NCBI RefSeq assembly: GCF_027497495.1
Contig: NZ_CP114205.1
Location: 7,254,001-7,318,000, forward strand
Length of the DNA stretch: 64,000 nucleotides
Source: Streptomyces tubercidicus
Lineage (GTDB): Bacteria; Actinomycetota; Actinomycetes; Streptomycetales; Streptomycetaceae
Direction: 5' to 3'
Below, in pieces: positions 25,156 to 33,834 of the stretch (position 1 is its first letter; every line of letters begins with the position of its first letter). Under the pieces are notes generated by a model. That model worked only from the letters and a program-made list of their open reading frames with translations. It was not told the DNA's origin and searched no databases. The position numbers and the translations under genes are program-made.

Positions 25156-28100
25156 TCACCATGCCTCGATCGGGTTGCCCAGCCACCTGGTGCCGGCCGG
25201 GACGGTCTCCGCGCCCATCACCAGCGACGCCGGGCCGAGGGTGCTGCGGGCGCCGATGGTGCTGCCGGGCAGCACGATGCCGCCGGGGCCGAGAGTCGCC
25301 CCCTCGCGCAGCATCACGGTGTCCATCCGCATGATCCGGTCGTGAAAGAGATGGGTCTGCAGCACACAGCCCCGGTTGACGCTCACCGCGGCCTCCAAGG
25401 TGACCAGGTCGGCCTCCGGCAGCCAGTAGCTTTCGCACCATACGCCCCGGCCGACGCCGGCACCCAGACCGCGCAGCCAGAGGTTCATCAACGGCGTGCC
25501 CGGCACCGCACCGACCAGCCACGGCACCGCCAGCATCTCGACGAAGGTGTCCGCGAGCTCGGCACGCCACACGAACCGGCTCCACAGCGGCCGCTCCACC
25601 GCACGGAACCGCCCCACCAGCAGCCATTTGGCGGCCATGGACACTCCACAGGCGACGGCACCGGCGGCCAGCAGCACCAGGCCGGACAGCAGCGCCGCCA
25701 GTGCGGGGGAGCCGGTGGTGGCCAGGAGAGCCAGTGCGGCCAGGGTCAGGGTGCCCAGAGCCGCGGAGACCAGTACGGGCAGCAGCCGGCACGCCTCGAC
25801 CAGTCCTCGTGCCCACACCAGCCGGGCCGGAGGGTCATAGGTCCGGCTCTGGTCGGCGGCGGTGGCCGAGCGCGGCAGCCGGATCGGCGGCATGCCCAGA
25901 TAGGAGCTGCCCTTCTTCGCCTTCTTCGGTGTGGCGGACAGCACCCCCACCAGGCCCCCTTCGGGGACGGCGCGTCCCGACGCGGTCATCCCCGAGTTCC
26001 CCAGGAAGGCCCGCTCGCCGATCTTCGCCACGCCGATCCGCAGCCAGCCGCCGCCCAGCGCGTACGGGGCGACCAGCGCGTCATCGGCCAGGAAGGCCCG
26101 GTCGCCGACCCTGGTGAGGCTGGGCAGCGCCAGCACCGTGGACACCTCCACCCGCCTGCCGACCTTCATGCCCAGCGCACGCAGCCAGACCGGGGTGATC
26201 AGGCTGGCGTAGAGCGGGAAGAGGGTCTCCCGGGCAAGGTCCATCAGCTGGGTGACCGTCCACGACTGCCAGCCGATCCGGCCGTGCAGCGGATGCCACC
26301 CGGGGCGCAGGCCGAGGCTGAGCAGGCGGACGGCGGCGACCAGCAACGCGGCGTACGCCAGCCCGAAGGCCAAGGTGGCGGGCGCCAGCGCGATCAGCGC
26401 ACTGCATATGGCGCCGCCCAGGCTGTCGCCCGGGGTGAGGAAGCAGCTCGCGACCGCCAGCGCCGCGATGCCCGCGGCCACCTGCAACAGGGTGAGTCCG
26501 GCGCTGCTCACCCCGTACAGCAACGCCCACCGGGCCCGGCGCGGGGGACGCCGCTTGGGCCACCGGCGTTCGGCCTTGCCCAGCTTGACGGCCGGGGCGC
26601 CGCCCCAGCGCTGACCGGTCGGCACCCGGCCGGTGACGGCGGAACCGGGCGCGACCCGGGCCCGCTTGCCCACCCGGGCGCCGGGGAAGAGCGTGCTGCG
26701 GGTACCGACCACCGCGCCGGACCCGATCTTCACCGGACCGACCTCCAGCCGGTCCCCGTCCAGCCAGTAGCCGGACAGGTCCACCTCCGCCTCGACCGCA
26801 CACCCCCGACCCAGCTTGAGCATCCCGGTGACCGGCGGCGGGGAGTGCAGATCGGCATCCGGTCCGATACGGGCGCCCAGCGCGCGGGCGTAGTGGACGA
26901 GCCACGCCCCGGACAGGAAGACCGCCCCGCTCAGCTCGGCGAGCCGCTCGGCGGCCCACAGCCGCAGATGCACGCTGCCGCCGCGCGGATAGCTGCCGGA
27001 CCGCAGCCCGCGGAGCAACAGCCGGGCACCACCGGCGGCGACCGCCAGCCTGCCCGGTGGGCTGAAGCACAGCAGACCGCCCGCCGCCACCCACCACCAG
27101 GAGGCCGTGGGCGCCCACGGATAGCTTCCGAACCACGAAAGGACGTTCCCCAGGGCCAGCAGCCCGACCGTCCAGCGCAGCCCGACCAGGGTGAAGAGCG
27201 GCACCAGCAGCAGCAGTTGGACGACCTGGGCGCGGGTGGGGACGGGGGCGATCCGCCGCGCCCCGCTGTCGCTCCGCGCGGAGCGCTCCAGCAGCCGGGC
27301 CAGCTTGCGCAGGGTGGGCTGCTGGTAGATGTTGCGGACCGCGGCTGCCGGATAGCGGTCCCGCAGCAGGGTGGTGAGCTTGGCGGCCGCCAGACTGCCG
27401 CCGCCCATCGCGAAGAAGTCGTCCCTGGCACTGACGACCGGCACCCCGAGGATCTCGCTCCACTGCTTGGCAAGCCATGCCTCGGTGCCGTGGAGCTGCT
27501 CGGCCGCGCCCGCGGCGCCGAGGCCCGGACCTGCCGTCTTGGGCAGCGGCCAGGGCAGCCGGTCCCGGTCCACCTTGCCGGAGGTCCGGGTGGGCAGCGT
27601 CTCAACGCGGGCGAGCAGTGGCACCAGGGCGGCGGGCAGCTCCGCGCGCAGCCGCTCGACGGCCGCCGCCCGGCTCCAGCCCTCCCCGGCCACCACATAG
27701 CCGACCAGCACCTGATGGCCGTTCCCGGTCGTCCGCACGGCGGCCGCGGCACCGGTGACGCCCGGAAGTGTCTGCAACGCCGCGTCCACCTCGCCGAGTT
27801 CGATCCGCCGCCCGCCGAGCTTGATCTGCTCGTCGCCGCGCCCCAGGAAGACCAGCCCCTCCGGCTCGGCCCGTACGAGGTCACCGCTGCGATAGGCGCG
27901 GTCCCACCCCAGAGACTCCAGCGGCGCGAACTTCTCGGCGTCCAAACTGGGGTCCAGGTAGCGCGCCAGTCCGGTCCCGCCGATGACCAACTGGCCGCTG
28001 CCGCCCAGGGCGACCGGCAGCTGCGCCTCGTCCACCACAGCCAACTGCCAGCCGTCCAGGGGAAGTCCGATCCGCACCGGCCCTTCGCCTGTGAGCAGCG

Positions 28101-29163
28101 ACGCACAGGTCACCACGGTCGCCTCGGTCGGCCCGTAGGTGTTCCACACCTCCCGCCCCTCGGTCACCAGCCGCTCCACCAGCTCCGGCGGACACGCTTC
28201 ACCCCCGAAGATCAGCAGCCGGACGTCGTTGAGGGCCTCGGCCGGCCACAGCGCGGCGAGCGTGGGCACCGTGGACACCACCGTGATCTCCTGCTCCACG
28301 AGCCAGGGGCCGAGCGCGGCGCCACCACGGACCTGAGAACGCGGTACCGGGACCAGACAGGCGCCGTACCGCCAGGCGAGCCACATCTCCTCGCACGAGG
28401 CGTCAAACGCGACCGAGAGACCGGCCATCACCCGATCGCCCGGCCCGATCGGTTCCTCCTGCAGGAAGAGCGCCGCCTCGGCATCGACAAAGGCCGCCGC
28501 ATTACGGTGCGTGACGGCGACGCCCTTGGGCCGGCCGGTGGAACCAGAGGTGAAGATGACCCAGGCGTCGTCGTCCGGGCGTGGTGGGGCCTGAGGGTGG
28601 GTGGGGTCGGCGGGGCCGATGGGGGCTGTGGCGGTGGCGGGATCTGAGATGGCGGCCGGATCTGAGATGGCGGCCGGATCTGAGGTGGCGGTCGGACCGC
28701 CCGTCATGGTCAGCCGGCGCCCGGCGCCCAGGACGGCGCACACCGCCGCCTCGGCGAACACCAGCTCCGCGCGCTCCTCCGGGTCCTCGGCGTCCACCGG
28801 CACATACGCGGCGCCCGCCATGAGCACCGCCAGGATGCAGACGTACAGGTCATTGGTGCCGGACGGCACCCGCACCCCCACGCGGTCGCCCACCCCGATC
28901 CCGCCCGCGGCCAGCCGCCTGCGCAGGCTCTCCGCCTCGTCGGCCAGCTCCCGGTAGCTGAGCCTGGACCGGCCGTCGTCCAGCGCCGGCTCCTGCGGAT
29001 GGGCCAGGACGGTGGCCTCCAGCACGTCCACGAGCGTCCGCGCCACGGGGGCCGGCCGCCCGGCGAACACCGCGAGCGGACCATCCGCACCGTCGCCCTG
29101 GGGCCCCTGGTCCCGTTCAGGCCCCTGATCCCGCAGCAGACAACTCTGCGCCACCTCAACCAT
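25156..29163 (-). CDS. Pls/PosA-family non-ribosomal peptide synthetase (poly-amino-acid synthetase type)
   Basis: This 1335-residue protein matches the unusual architecture of epsilon-poly-L-lysine synthetase: adenylation domain, carrier domain, then membrane helices alternating with three tandem soluble domains, with no condensation or thioesterase domain. Adenylation motifs are VIFTSGSTGRPKG (residues 202-214), NTYGPTE (341-347), YRSGDLV (424-430) and GRGDEQIKLGGRRIELGE (441-458). The carrier serine is Ser590 in FFAMGGGS. FDASCEEMW puts Glu at the GrsA Trp239 position, fitting a basic side chain such as lysine, ornithine or diaminobutyrate. The C-terminal domains show left-handed helix-like hexapeptide runs. 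The start ATG 29163 follows GAGGAA. The exact monomer is not determinable by eye. Confidence 0.9.
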   Translation of the reverse strand: MVEVAQSCLLRDQGPERDQGPQGDGADGPLAVFAGRPAPVARTLVDVLEATVLAHPQEPALDDGRSRLSYRELADEAESLRRRLAAGGIGVGDRVGVRVPSGTNDLYVCILAVLMAGAAYVPVDAEDPEERAELVFAEAAVCAVLGAGRRLTMTGGPTATSDPAAISDPAAISDPATATAPIGPADPTHPQAPPRPDDDAWVIFTSGSTGRPKGVAVTHRNAAAFVDAEAALFLQEEPIGPGDRVMAGLSVAFDASCEEMWLAWRYGACLVPVPRSQVRGGAALGPWLVEQEITVVSTVPTLAALWPAEALNDVRLLIFGGEACPPELVERLVTEGREVWNTYGPTEATVVTCASLLTGEGPVRIGLPLDGWQLAVVDEAQLPVALGGSGQLVIGGTGLARYLDPSLDAEKFAPLESLGWDRAYRSGDLVRAEPEGLVFLGRGDEQIKLGGRRIELGEVDAALQTLPGVTGAAAAVRTTGNGHQVLVGYVVAGEGWSRAAAVERLRAELPAALVPLLARVETLPTRTSGKVDRDRLPWPLPKTAGPGLGAAGAAEQLHGTEAWLAKQWSEILGVPVVSARDDFFAMGGGSLAAAKLTTLLRDRYPAAAVRNIYQQPTLRKLARLLERSARSDSGARRIAPVPTRAQVVQLLLLVPLFTLVGLRWTVGLLALGNVLSWFGSYPWAPTASWWWVAAGGLLCFSPPGRLAVAAGGARLLLRGLRSGSYPRGGSVHLRLWAAERLAELSGAVFLSGAWLVHYARALGARIGPDADLHSPPPVTGMLKLGRGCAVEAEVDLSGYWLDGDRLEVGPVKIGSGAVVGTRSTLFPGARVGKRARVAPGSAVTGRVPTGQRWGGAPAVKLGKAERRWPKRRPPRRARWALLYGVSSAGLTLLQVAAGIAALAVASCFLTPGDSLGGAICSALIALAPATLAFGLAYAALLVAAVRLLSLGLRPGWHPLHGRIGWQSWTVTQLMDLARETLFPLYASLITPVWLRALGMKVGRRVEVSTVLALPSLTRVGDRAFLADDALVAPYALGGGWLRIGVAKIGERAFLGNSGMTASGRAVPEGGLVGVLSATPKKAKKGSSYLGMPPIRLPRSATAADQSRTYDPPARLVWARGLVEACRLLPVLVSAALGTLTLAALALLATTGSPALAALLSGLVLLAAGAVACGVSMAAKWLLVGRFRAVERPLWSRFVWRAELADTFVEMLAVPWLVGAVPGTPLMNLWLRGLGAGVGRGVWCESYWLPEADLVTLEAAVSVNRGCVLQTHLFHDRIMRMDTVMLREGATLGPGGIVLPGSTIGARSTLGPASLVMGAETVPAGTRWLGNPIEAW
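28640..28693 (-). repeat. 18-bp tandem repeat in Pls-type adenylation domain
   Basis: Three copies of an 18-bp unit (GGATCTGAGATGGCGGCC, the third varied) encode SDPAAI-type repeats at residues 159-178, in an Ala/Pro-rich loop of about 45 residues placed just before the A3 motif. Confidence 0.85.
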
Positions 29164-29508
29164 GCGTTCCTCGTCCCCTCGATCCCCCCTTCCGCGGCCG
29201 TGGTCCGGCCCTGGTGAACCCCGAGGTGCGCCGGTGCCGGTCATCCCGACCGACATCCCAGCAGTACGAACTGCCCAATATTAACCTAGACTTCACTTAC
29301 ACGAACTATCGGACGAAAGTCAGCGCAGCGGTCACTCACGCCAGGCCGCCTATCAGTCCGCGCACCAGTCCGCATCTCAGTCGCGAACGCCCAACAGCAC
29401 GCTGCCCTGCCACCAAACGGCAAAGACAACCCATTCGGCCGCTACTCGTTTGCATGCCCCCAGATGCCGCCACACGCTGCTCATAGCCCCCCTTGGAAAG
29501 GACTCGAC
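29164..29508. promoter_or_regulatory. Divergent promoter region with AT-rich core
   Basis: No gene is visible. The stretch at about 29270-29320 is much richer in A and T than its surroundings (CCAATATTAACCTAGACTTC and following). It is the likely promoter region of the Pls-type synthetase and perhaps of the small gene at 29509. I found no confident operator. Confidence 0.45.
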
Positions 29509-29865
29509 ATGTTGATGCCGTTGGCCGACGACTGGCTGGCCCCCTGGTTCGCCCGAGCCCGCGCAGTCCTCAAGGGGGAGCCGATGGTCGCGCTCCTGGC
29601 GGACCTTGCCACCGCCGCTCCTCTACCAGGACGCTCGGCCGCGCGCATCATCAACCTGCCCCTGCAACCGGCCGCCGCCGCCCTGAGCACCACCCCGCAC
29701 CTCCTCACCGCGGCTCTGCTCCGGCTCGCCGAAGCCGGCCTCCTCACCTGCACCTACGACGGCGAAGCCGACAGCCTGCACGCCACGATCACCCTGCTCT
29801 CCGGCGAAGCGGCGCCCGGCGAGGCGGTGTACGGGGGCGAGGTGGGCGAGGCGGTGTTGTCCTAG
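29509..29865 (+). CDS. Small winged-helix-like protein of unknown function
   Basis: I do not recognise this 118-residue protein by name. The central part (about residues 24-85), VALLADLATAAPLPGRSAAR then TAALLRLAEAGLLTCTYDGE and HATITLL, has the helix-helix-strand rhythm of a winged-helix fold. The ATG at 29509 has GGAAAGGA eight bases upstream. It is divergent from the Pls-type synthetase and may share its promoter region, so a regulatory link is possible but unproven. Confidence 0.55.
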   Translation: MLMPLADDWLAPWFARARAVLKGEPMVALLADLATAAPLPGRSAARIINLPLQPAAAALSTTPHLLTAALLRLAEAGLLTCTYDGEADSLHATITLLSGEAAPGEAVYGGEVGEAVLS

Positions 29866-29936
29866 GGGCATCCCCGCTCAACATGCCTATGCCTAGCGGG
29901 AGATGAGCAACAGAGTCCCCCTGCTATGGTGCGCCG

Positions 29937-30371
29937 ATGTCATCGATCAAGAAGTTCCAGGTCACCTTCGACTGCGCGGAGCCTGAGCGCCTGGCTCGTT
30001 TTTGGTGCGAGGTGCTGGGGTACGTCGTACCGCCGCCACCGGAGGGGTTTGCCACGTGGGACGATTTCAAGGAATCGCAGCCACCTGAGGAGCGGGATTC
30101 GTGGTTCGCCTGCAGTGATCCCTCAGGTGTGGGCCCGCGCCTGTACTTCCAGCGCGTCCCCGAAGGGAAGACCGCCAAGAACCGGGTCCATCTTGACGTG
30201 CGGGTCGGCACCGGACTCGTGGGCAAAGAGCGCCTCGCCGCACTTGAGGCCGAGTGCGCACGACTGGTCCCGCTCGGCGCGGTACACGTGCAAACGCTGC
30301 TTGCCGATGACGACAATGAGTCGTGCATCCCGATGCTGGACATCGAGGGCAACGAGTTCTGTATCGACTGA
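29937..30371 (+). CDS. VOC-family glyoxalase-like protein
   Basis: This 144-residue protein has the glyoxalase-like domain common in actinomycetes: VTFDCAEPERLARFWCEVLG (about residues 9-28), LYFQRVPEGKTAKNRVHLDV (about 69-88) and PMLDIEGNEFCID at the C-terminus, the last carrying the family Glu metal ligand. No activity is known for this subgroup. Start ATG 29937. A strong hairpin follows, shared with the convergent Rieske gene. Confidence 0.88.
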   Translation: MSSIKKFQVTFDCAEPERLARFWCEVLGYVVPPPPEGFATWDDFKESQPPEERDSWFACSDPSGVGPRLYFQRVPEGKTAKNRVHLDVRVGTGLVGKERLAALEAECARLVPLGAVHVQTLLADDDNESCIPMLDIEGNEFCID

Positions 30372-30420
30372 GCATCGTCTGAGGGCGAGGCCGCCCCGCC
30401 GTCGCCCTCCTGGTGCCCGT

Positions 30421-30465
30421 GGCACCCGCCCGCCGGAGATGCGGTCCGGCGGGCGGTTGGGTGCC
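30421..30465. terminator. Bidirectional hairpin terminator
   Basis: GGCACCC plus GCCCGCCGGA (30421-30437) pairs with TCCGGCGGGC and GGGTGCC (30445-30465), interrupted by GGTT on one side. It lies between the convergent VOC and Rieske genes. Confidence 0.65.
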
Positions 30466-30471
30466 GTGCCG

Positions 30472-31056
30472 TCAGCCGAGGGAGACCGAGCCGCCCTTGA
30501 CGGTTACCTTGGCGGGGGCCAGGCCCTTGGTGGCGGGGCCGGTCTTTACGCTGCCGTCGGTGATGTCGAACTTGCTGCCGTGGCACATGCAGTTGATGGT
30601 GCCACCGGAGACCTCGCCGACAACACAGCCGGCGTGGGTGCAGATCGCGGAGAACGCCTTGATTTCGCCGTCCTGGGGCTGGGTGACGACGACCTTCTCG
30701 CCCTTGAAGATCTTGCCGCCGCCCTTGGGGATCTCCGACGTCTTGGCGAGGGTGGGGCCTGCGCCCCCACCGGCGGAACCCTCGGCCCCGCTCCCTCCGG
30801 TGCCGCCCGAACCGCTGTCGCCGCCTCCGCTCGCGCCCGGGTCGGCCTGACCGTCACCCGCGGCCTTGGAGTCACCGCTCCCCGCGTCCGCCATGCCGCC
30901 GCCGCAGGCCGCCAGCGCGGCCGTGAGTCCGGCCGCGCCGACCGCCGCGACGACGGCCCGCCGCCCCGTCCCACGTCCCGCCGGCGCCGGGCCGGTCTCC
31001 TCCGCCGCGGCCATCGCTGCGGTCTCCGTCCGCTCCGACGCTGCCTGTCGAGCCAT
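30472..31056 (-). CDS. Rieske [2Fe-2S] lipoprotein, Tat-type signal
   Basis: This 194-residue protein carries a twin-arginine-like signal (GTGRRAVVAAVGAAGLTAAL) ending in the lipobox LAAC (about residues 45-60), so it is probably exported folded and lipid-anchored outside the membrane. A long Gly/Ser/Ala linker follows. The C-terminal Rieske domain holds the cluster with CTHAGC and CMCHGSKFDI. It resembles small actinobacterial Rieske proteins (QcrA-type fold) with unknown electron partner. ATG 31056 follows GGAGG seven bases upstream. It lies downstream of the S9 peptidase in the same direction, separated by 237 bases that include a heptamer repeat. Confidence 0.9.
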   Translation of the reverse strand: MARQAASERTETAAMAAAEETGPAPAGRGTGRRAVVAAVGAAGLTAALAACGGGMADAGSGDSKAAGDGQADPGASGGGDSGSGGTGGSGAEGSAGGGAGPTLAKTSEIPKGGGKIFKGEKVVVTQPQDGEIKAFSAICTHAGCVVGEVSGGTINCMCHGSKFDITDGSVKTGPATKGLAPAKVTVKGGSVSLG

Positions 31057-31240
31057 GGTGTGCCTCCGGTTCTTGGTGGTGCCTTCGGTCGCGATGTGCT
31101 CCATGGAGGTTGCACAAGGTCCATACGGAGCTGCCGCCCGGAGTGTTCAAAGGGAGTGGGTCGACTGTTGTCGGAGCGGCAACGAGTGCCCGGCGGGAGG
31201 TGCCCGGCGGGAGGCGCCCGGGTGGAGGTACACCGCCGGG

Positions 31241-31282
31241 TGCCGGGTGCCGGGTGCCGGGTGCCGGGTGCCGGGTGCCGGG
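31241..31282. repeat. Six perfect TGCCGGG heptamers
   Basis: Six head-to-tail copies of TGCCGGG lie 11 bases from the stop codon of the S9 peptidase, in the gap before the Rieske gene. A neighbouring 14-base direct repeat (TGCCCGGCGGGAGG and variants, about 31188-31215) adds to the repetitive character. Confidence 0.9.
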
Positions 31283-31293
31283 CGCCGCTCCGG

Positions 31294-33492
31294 TCAGTCC
31301 CCGGTGGCCCGCCCCTCCAGTGCCTTCAGCAGGAAGTCCCGCTGGAAGTGGAGTAGTTGCGCATTGACCGCGTCGGCCGGTAGATGTGTGGCGCCGGGCA
31401 GCGGCAGCACGCTGTGCGGCTTGCCCGCGGCGAGCAGTTCGGCCGAGAAGCGCAGGGTGTGCGCGGCCGCCACATTGTCGTCCGCGAGCCCGTGGACCAG
31501 CAGCAACGGGCGGCTCAGCAGATGGCCATGGCCGATCAGCGAGGAGCGCACATAGTTTTCCGGCTGCTCCTCTGGATGGCCCAGGAAACGCTCCTTCCAG
31601 TGGGTGTCGTACAACCGCTGGTCGGTGGGCGGGGCCCCGGCGACCGCCGCGTGGAAGACATCCGGGCGGTACAGCACGGCGGCCGCGGCCAGGAACCCGC
31701 CGAACGACCAGCCGCGGATCGCCACCCGCGTCAGATCCAGGTCCCCACAGCGCGCCGCGGCCGCCCGCAGCGCGTCCACCTGGTCCTCCAGCGCGGGCGT
31801 GAGCTGGTCGCCGTGAACGGTCTTCTCCCAGGCCGGGCCCCGGTTCGTGGTGCCACGCCCGTCGACCGCCAGCACCGCGAAGCCCTGCTCGGCGAACCAC
31901 TGCGACACACAGCTGAACCACCTGCGGGCCCGTCCGACGACCTGTATGGCCGGCCCGCCGTACGGGTCAAGCAGTACCGGCAGCTTTCCGGTGCCCTCCT
32001 CGTGCCACGACGGCAGGAAAAGGGAACCGCGCAACTGCCGTTCACCGAACGTGAGATGGACCGGCCGTGGGGTGACGGACGGCTCCTCGGCGAGCGAGGT
32101 GATGAGGGTCTGGTGCGGCGGATCCCCGGCCGCCCGGCCTGCTGCGCCGGCTCCGTCGCCCTGCCGCGCGTCCACCCCGTCGCCGCGCCGCACGCCCACC
32201 TCGTCGGCCCGCAGCACGCCCACCTCCTCGCCCCGTGGTGTCTCGCCCTCCAGGACGACCGTGCCGCCCCGCGCCACCCCCGTATACCGGCCGGGCTCCT
32301 GGCTCAGCCGACGGATGCCCTGGCCGGGCTCATGGAGCCACACATGGGTCTCCAGCGGATCGTCGCTCGCCGTGAACAGGACCCGCTCACCCTCGACGCC
32401 GAGGACCGCGCACAGTTGCAACCCCTCGGGGGTGACCCGTTGGCCCCCGACGGTCAGATACCGGGTCTCGCCCTCGTCCTCGGGCAGGACCAGGGCACCC
32501 GACGCCGTACGGGCCGGGGTGCCCTCGATGATCTCCACCCAGGCGGGATCGGTCCGCTCATGGAGCACGTCGGTGGCGCCGGTCTCCGGATCGACCGCGA
32601 GCGTGCGCATGCTGCGCTGGTCGCGGCTCTGCACGGAGACGTAAGGACCGTGCGTATCCCAGCCGGCCGCGACGACGTACTCGTACGCCTTACGGTCCCA
32701 CTCCACCTCGATCCGCTCGCCCTCCAGGGAGAGGAGTTCCAGGGTGACCTCCGCGTTGGGGGTGCCGGCCGCCGGGTAACGGATCGCCTGCGGCGGCTTC
32801 GCCGGGTCGGCCGGGTCGCTGATGTAACGCCGTTCCACTGGGCTGGTGTCGACCCTGGCCACCAGGAGGCAGCGGCTGTCCGGTGCCCACCAGTAGCCGC
32901 GCGGCCGGTGCATGGACTCCGCGGCCACATACTCCGCGAGCCCGTAGGAGATCTCCGGGTCCTCAGTACGGGCCAACTGCCGGTCGGCACCGGCCAGATC
33001 GACGACGTGGAAGCAGCGCCGGCTCACATAGGCGATGTACCGGCCATCGGGGGAGGGGCGGGGATCGACCACCGGACCGGCCGCAGGGACGGAGAACGGT
33101 GTGCCGCCGTCGGTACGCACCGCCCACAGGGCCCCCGACAGCGCGAACGCCACCAGATGGGCGGCCTCGTCCGTCGCGTAAGACACCACTCCCACCGACC
33201 GCTCACGGGCGCGCTCCCGGCGCAGCCGCTCCTCCTCGGGGACCGCCCCGGAACCGGCGCCTACCAGGAGGGCCGGATCGGCCAGCAGCCGTTCCGCGCC
33301 GTCCTCGTACTGCCATAGCCGGCCTACGGGATCGGTGCCGGAGCCCGTACGGACGAAGAGCACCCGGCGGCCGTCGGGGGAGACGGCGAGATTCCGGGGC
33401 ACCCCGAGGGAGAAGCGGCGGGTGCGGGCGAACTGACGAGGGAAGTCAGCGGAGTGCGTGGGCCGTTCGGACTTCTTGGCGCTGCTGTGCAA
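31294..33492 (-). CDS. S9-family serine peptidase (DPP-IV / prolyl oligopeptidase like)
   Basis: This 732-residue protein has an N-terminal beta-propeller (NLAVSPDGRRVLFVRTGSGT near the start, SPDGRYIAYVS, YWWAPDSRCLLVARVD) and a C-terminal alpha/beta-hydrolase domain. The nucleophile elbow is GWSFGG, with VHGLADDNV as the Asp region and GATHL as the His region, completing the catalytic triad. YGGPAIQVV is the oxyanion region. It should cleave short proline-containing peptides; no signal peptide is visible, so it is probably cytoplasmic. I chose TTG 33492 because GGAGGA lies seven bases upstream; ATG at 33573 gives a longer, charged N-terminus. A linker of about 30 residues with EVGVLRADEVGVRRGDGVDA is unusual and looks internally repeated. 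Confidence 0.87.
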   Translation of the reverse strand: MHSSAKKSERPTHSADFPRQFARTRRFSLGVPRNLAVSPDGRRVLFVRTGSGTDPVGRLWQYEDGAERLLADPALLVGAGSGAVPEEERLRRERARERSVGVVSYATDEAAHLVAFALSGALWAVRTDGGTPFSVPAAGPVVDPRPSPDGRYIAYVSRRCFHVVDLAGADRQLARTEDPEISYGLAEYVAAESMHRPRGYWWAPDSRCLLVARVDTSPVERRYISDPADPAKPPQAIRYPAAGTPNAEVTLELLSLEGERIEVEWDRKAYEYVVAAGWDTHGPYVSVQSRDQRSMRTLAVDPETGATDVLHERTDPAWVEIIEGTPARTASGALVLPEDEGETRYLTVGGQRVTPEGLQLCAVLGVEGERVLFTASDDPLETHVWLHEPGQGIRRLSQEPGRYTGVARGGTVVLEGETPRGEEVGVLRADEVGVRRGDGVDARQGDGAGAAGRAAGDPPHQTLITSLAEEPSVTPRPVHLTFGERQLRGSLFLPSWHEEGTGKLPVLLDPYGGPAIQVVGRARRWFSCVSQWFAEQGFAVLAVDGRGTTNRGPAWEKTVHGDQLTPALEDQVDALRAAAARCGDLDLTRVAIRGWSFGGFLAAAAVLYRPDVFHAAVAGAPPTDQRLYDTHWKERFLGHPEEQPENYVRSSLIGHGHLLSRPLLLVHGLADDNVAAAHTLRFSAELLAAGKPHSVLPLPGATHLPADAVNAQLLHFQRDFLLKALEGRATGD

Positions 33493-33834
33493 GATGCTGT
33501 CCTCCAGATGCCGAGGGCGTTCCGATCTGCGGTGATCCCGGGCATGGCGAGCCCAGATCGAGAACATAGGCATATTTTGGATTCAGCGGAAAGGCCCGGC
33601 GGGAATACCCACCCGGATCACGACCCGGATCACGCCCCGTACAGCTCCGGACGCAGAAACGGAGGCCACCGTGCTCGCGCTCCGGGCGGCTCGCGCACCG
33701 GCCGCCGGGTGCTTGGGCGAGGTGCTTGAGGCCATGGGAGTCGGCCAAAGGAAACCGGGAACTCCGGCCCCCGGTCAGTATCGTGGCATACGGCGAACGC
33801 CTCCGCCGGGGGCATCGGAAAGCACGGGGGAGCG
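33493..33834. other. Divergent intergenic region, no gene seen
   Basis: This gap separates the S9 peptidase from the divergent histidine kinase. I see no supported gene. The AT-richer stretch around 33565-33590 is the best promoter candidate. Confidence 0.45.

Noticed and set aside
25342..28647. Very long open frame on the plus strand opposite the Pls-type gene
   Set aside because: It is a GC-rich shadow: Gln/Gly/Arg-rich, no recognisable domain, and fully antisense to a well-supported enzyme. The same applies to long frames opposite the S9, amidase and molybdenum-hydroxylase genes.
33492..33573. Longer N-terminus of the S9 peptidase from ATG 33573
   Set aside because: The extra residues are Arg/His-rich and unlike the family, and the TTG at 33492 has a strong GGAGGA at good spacing.
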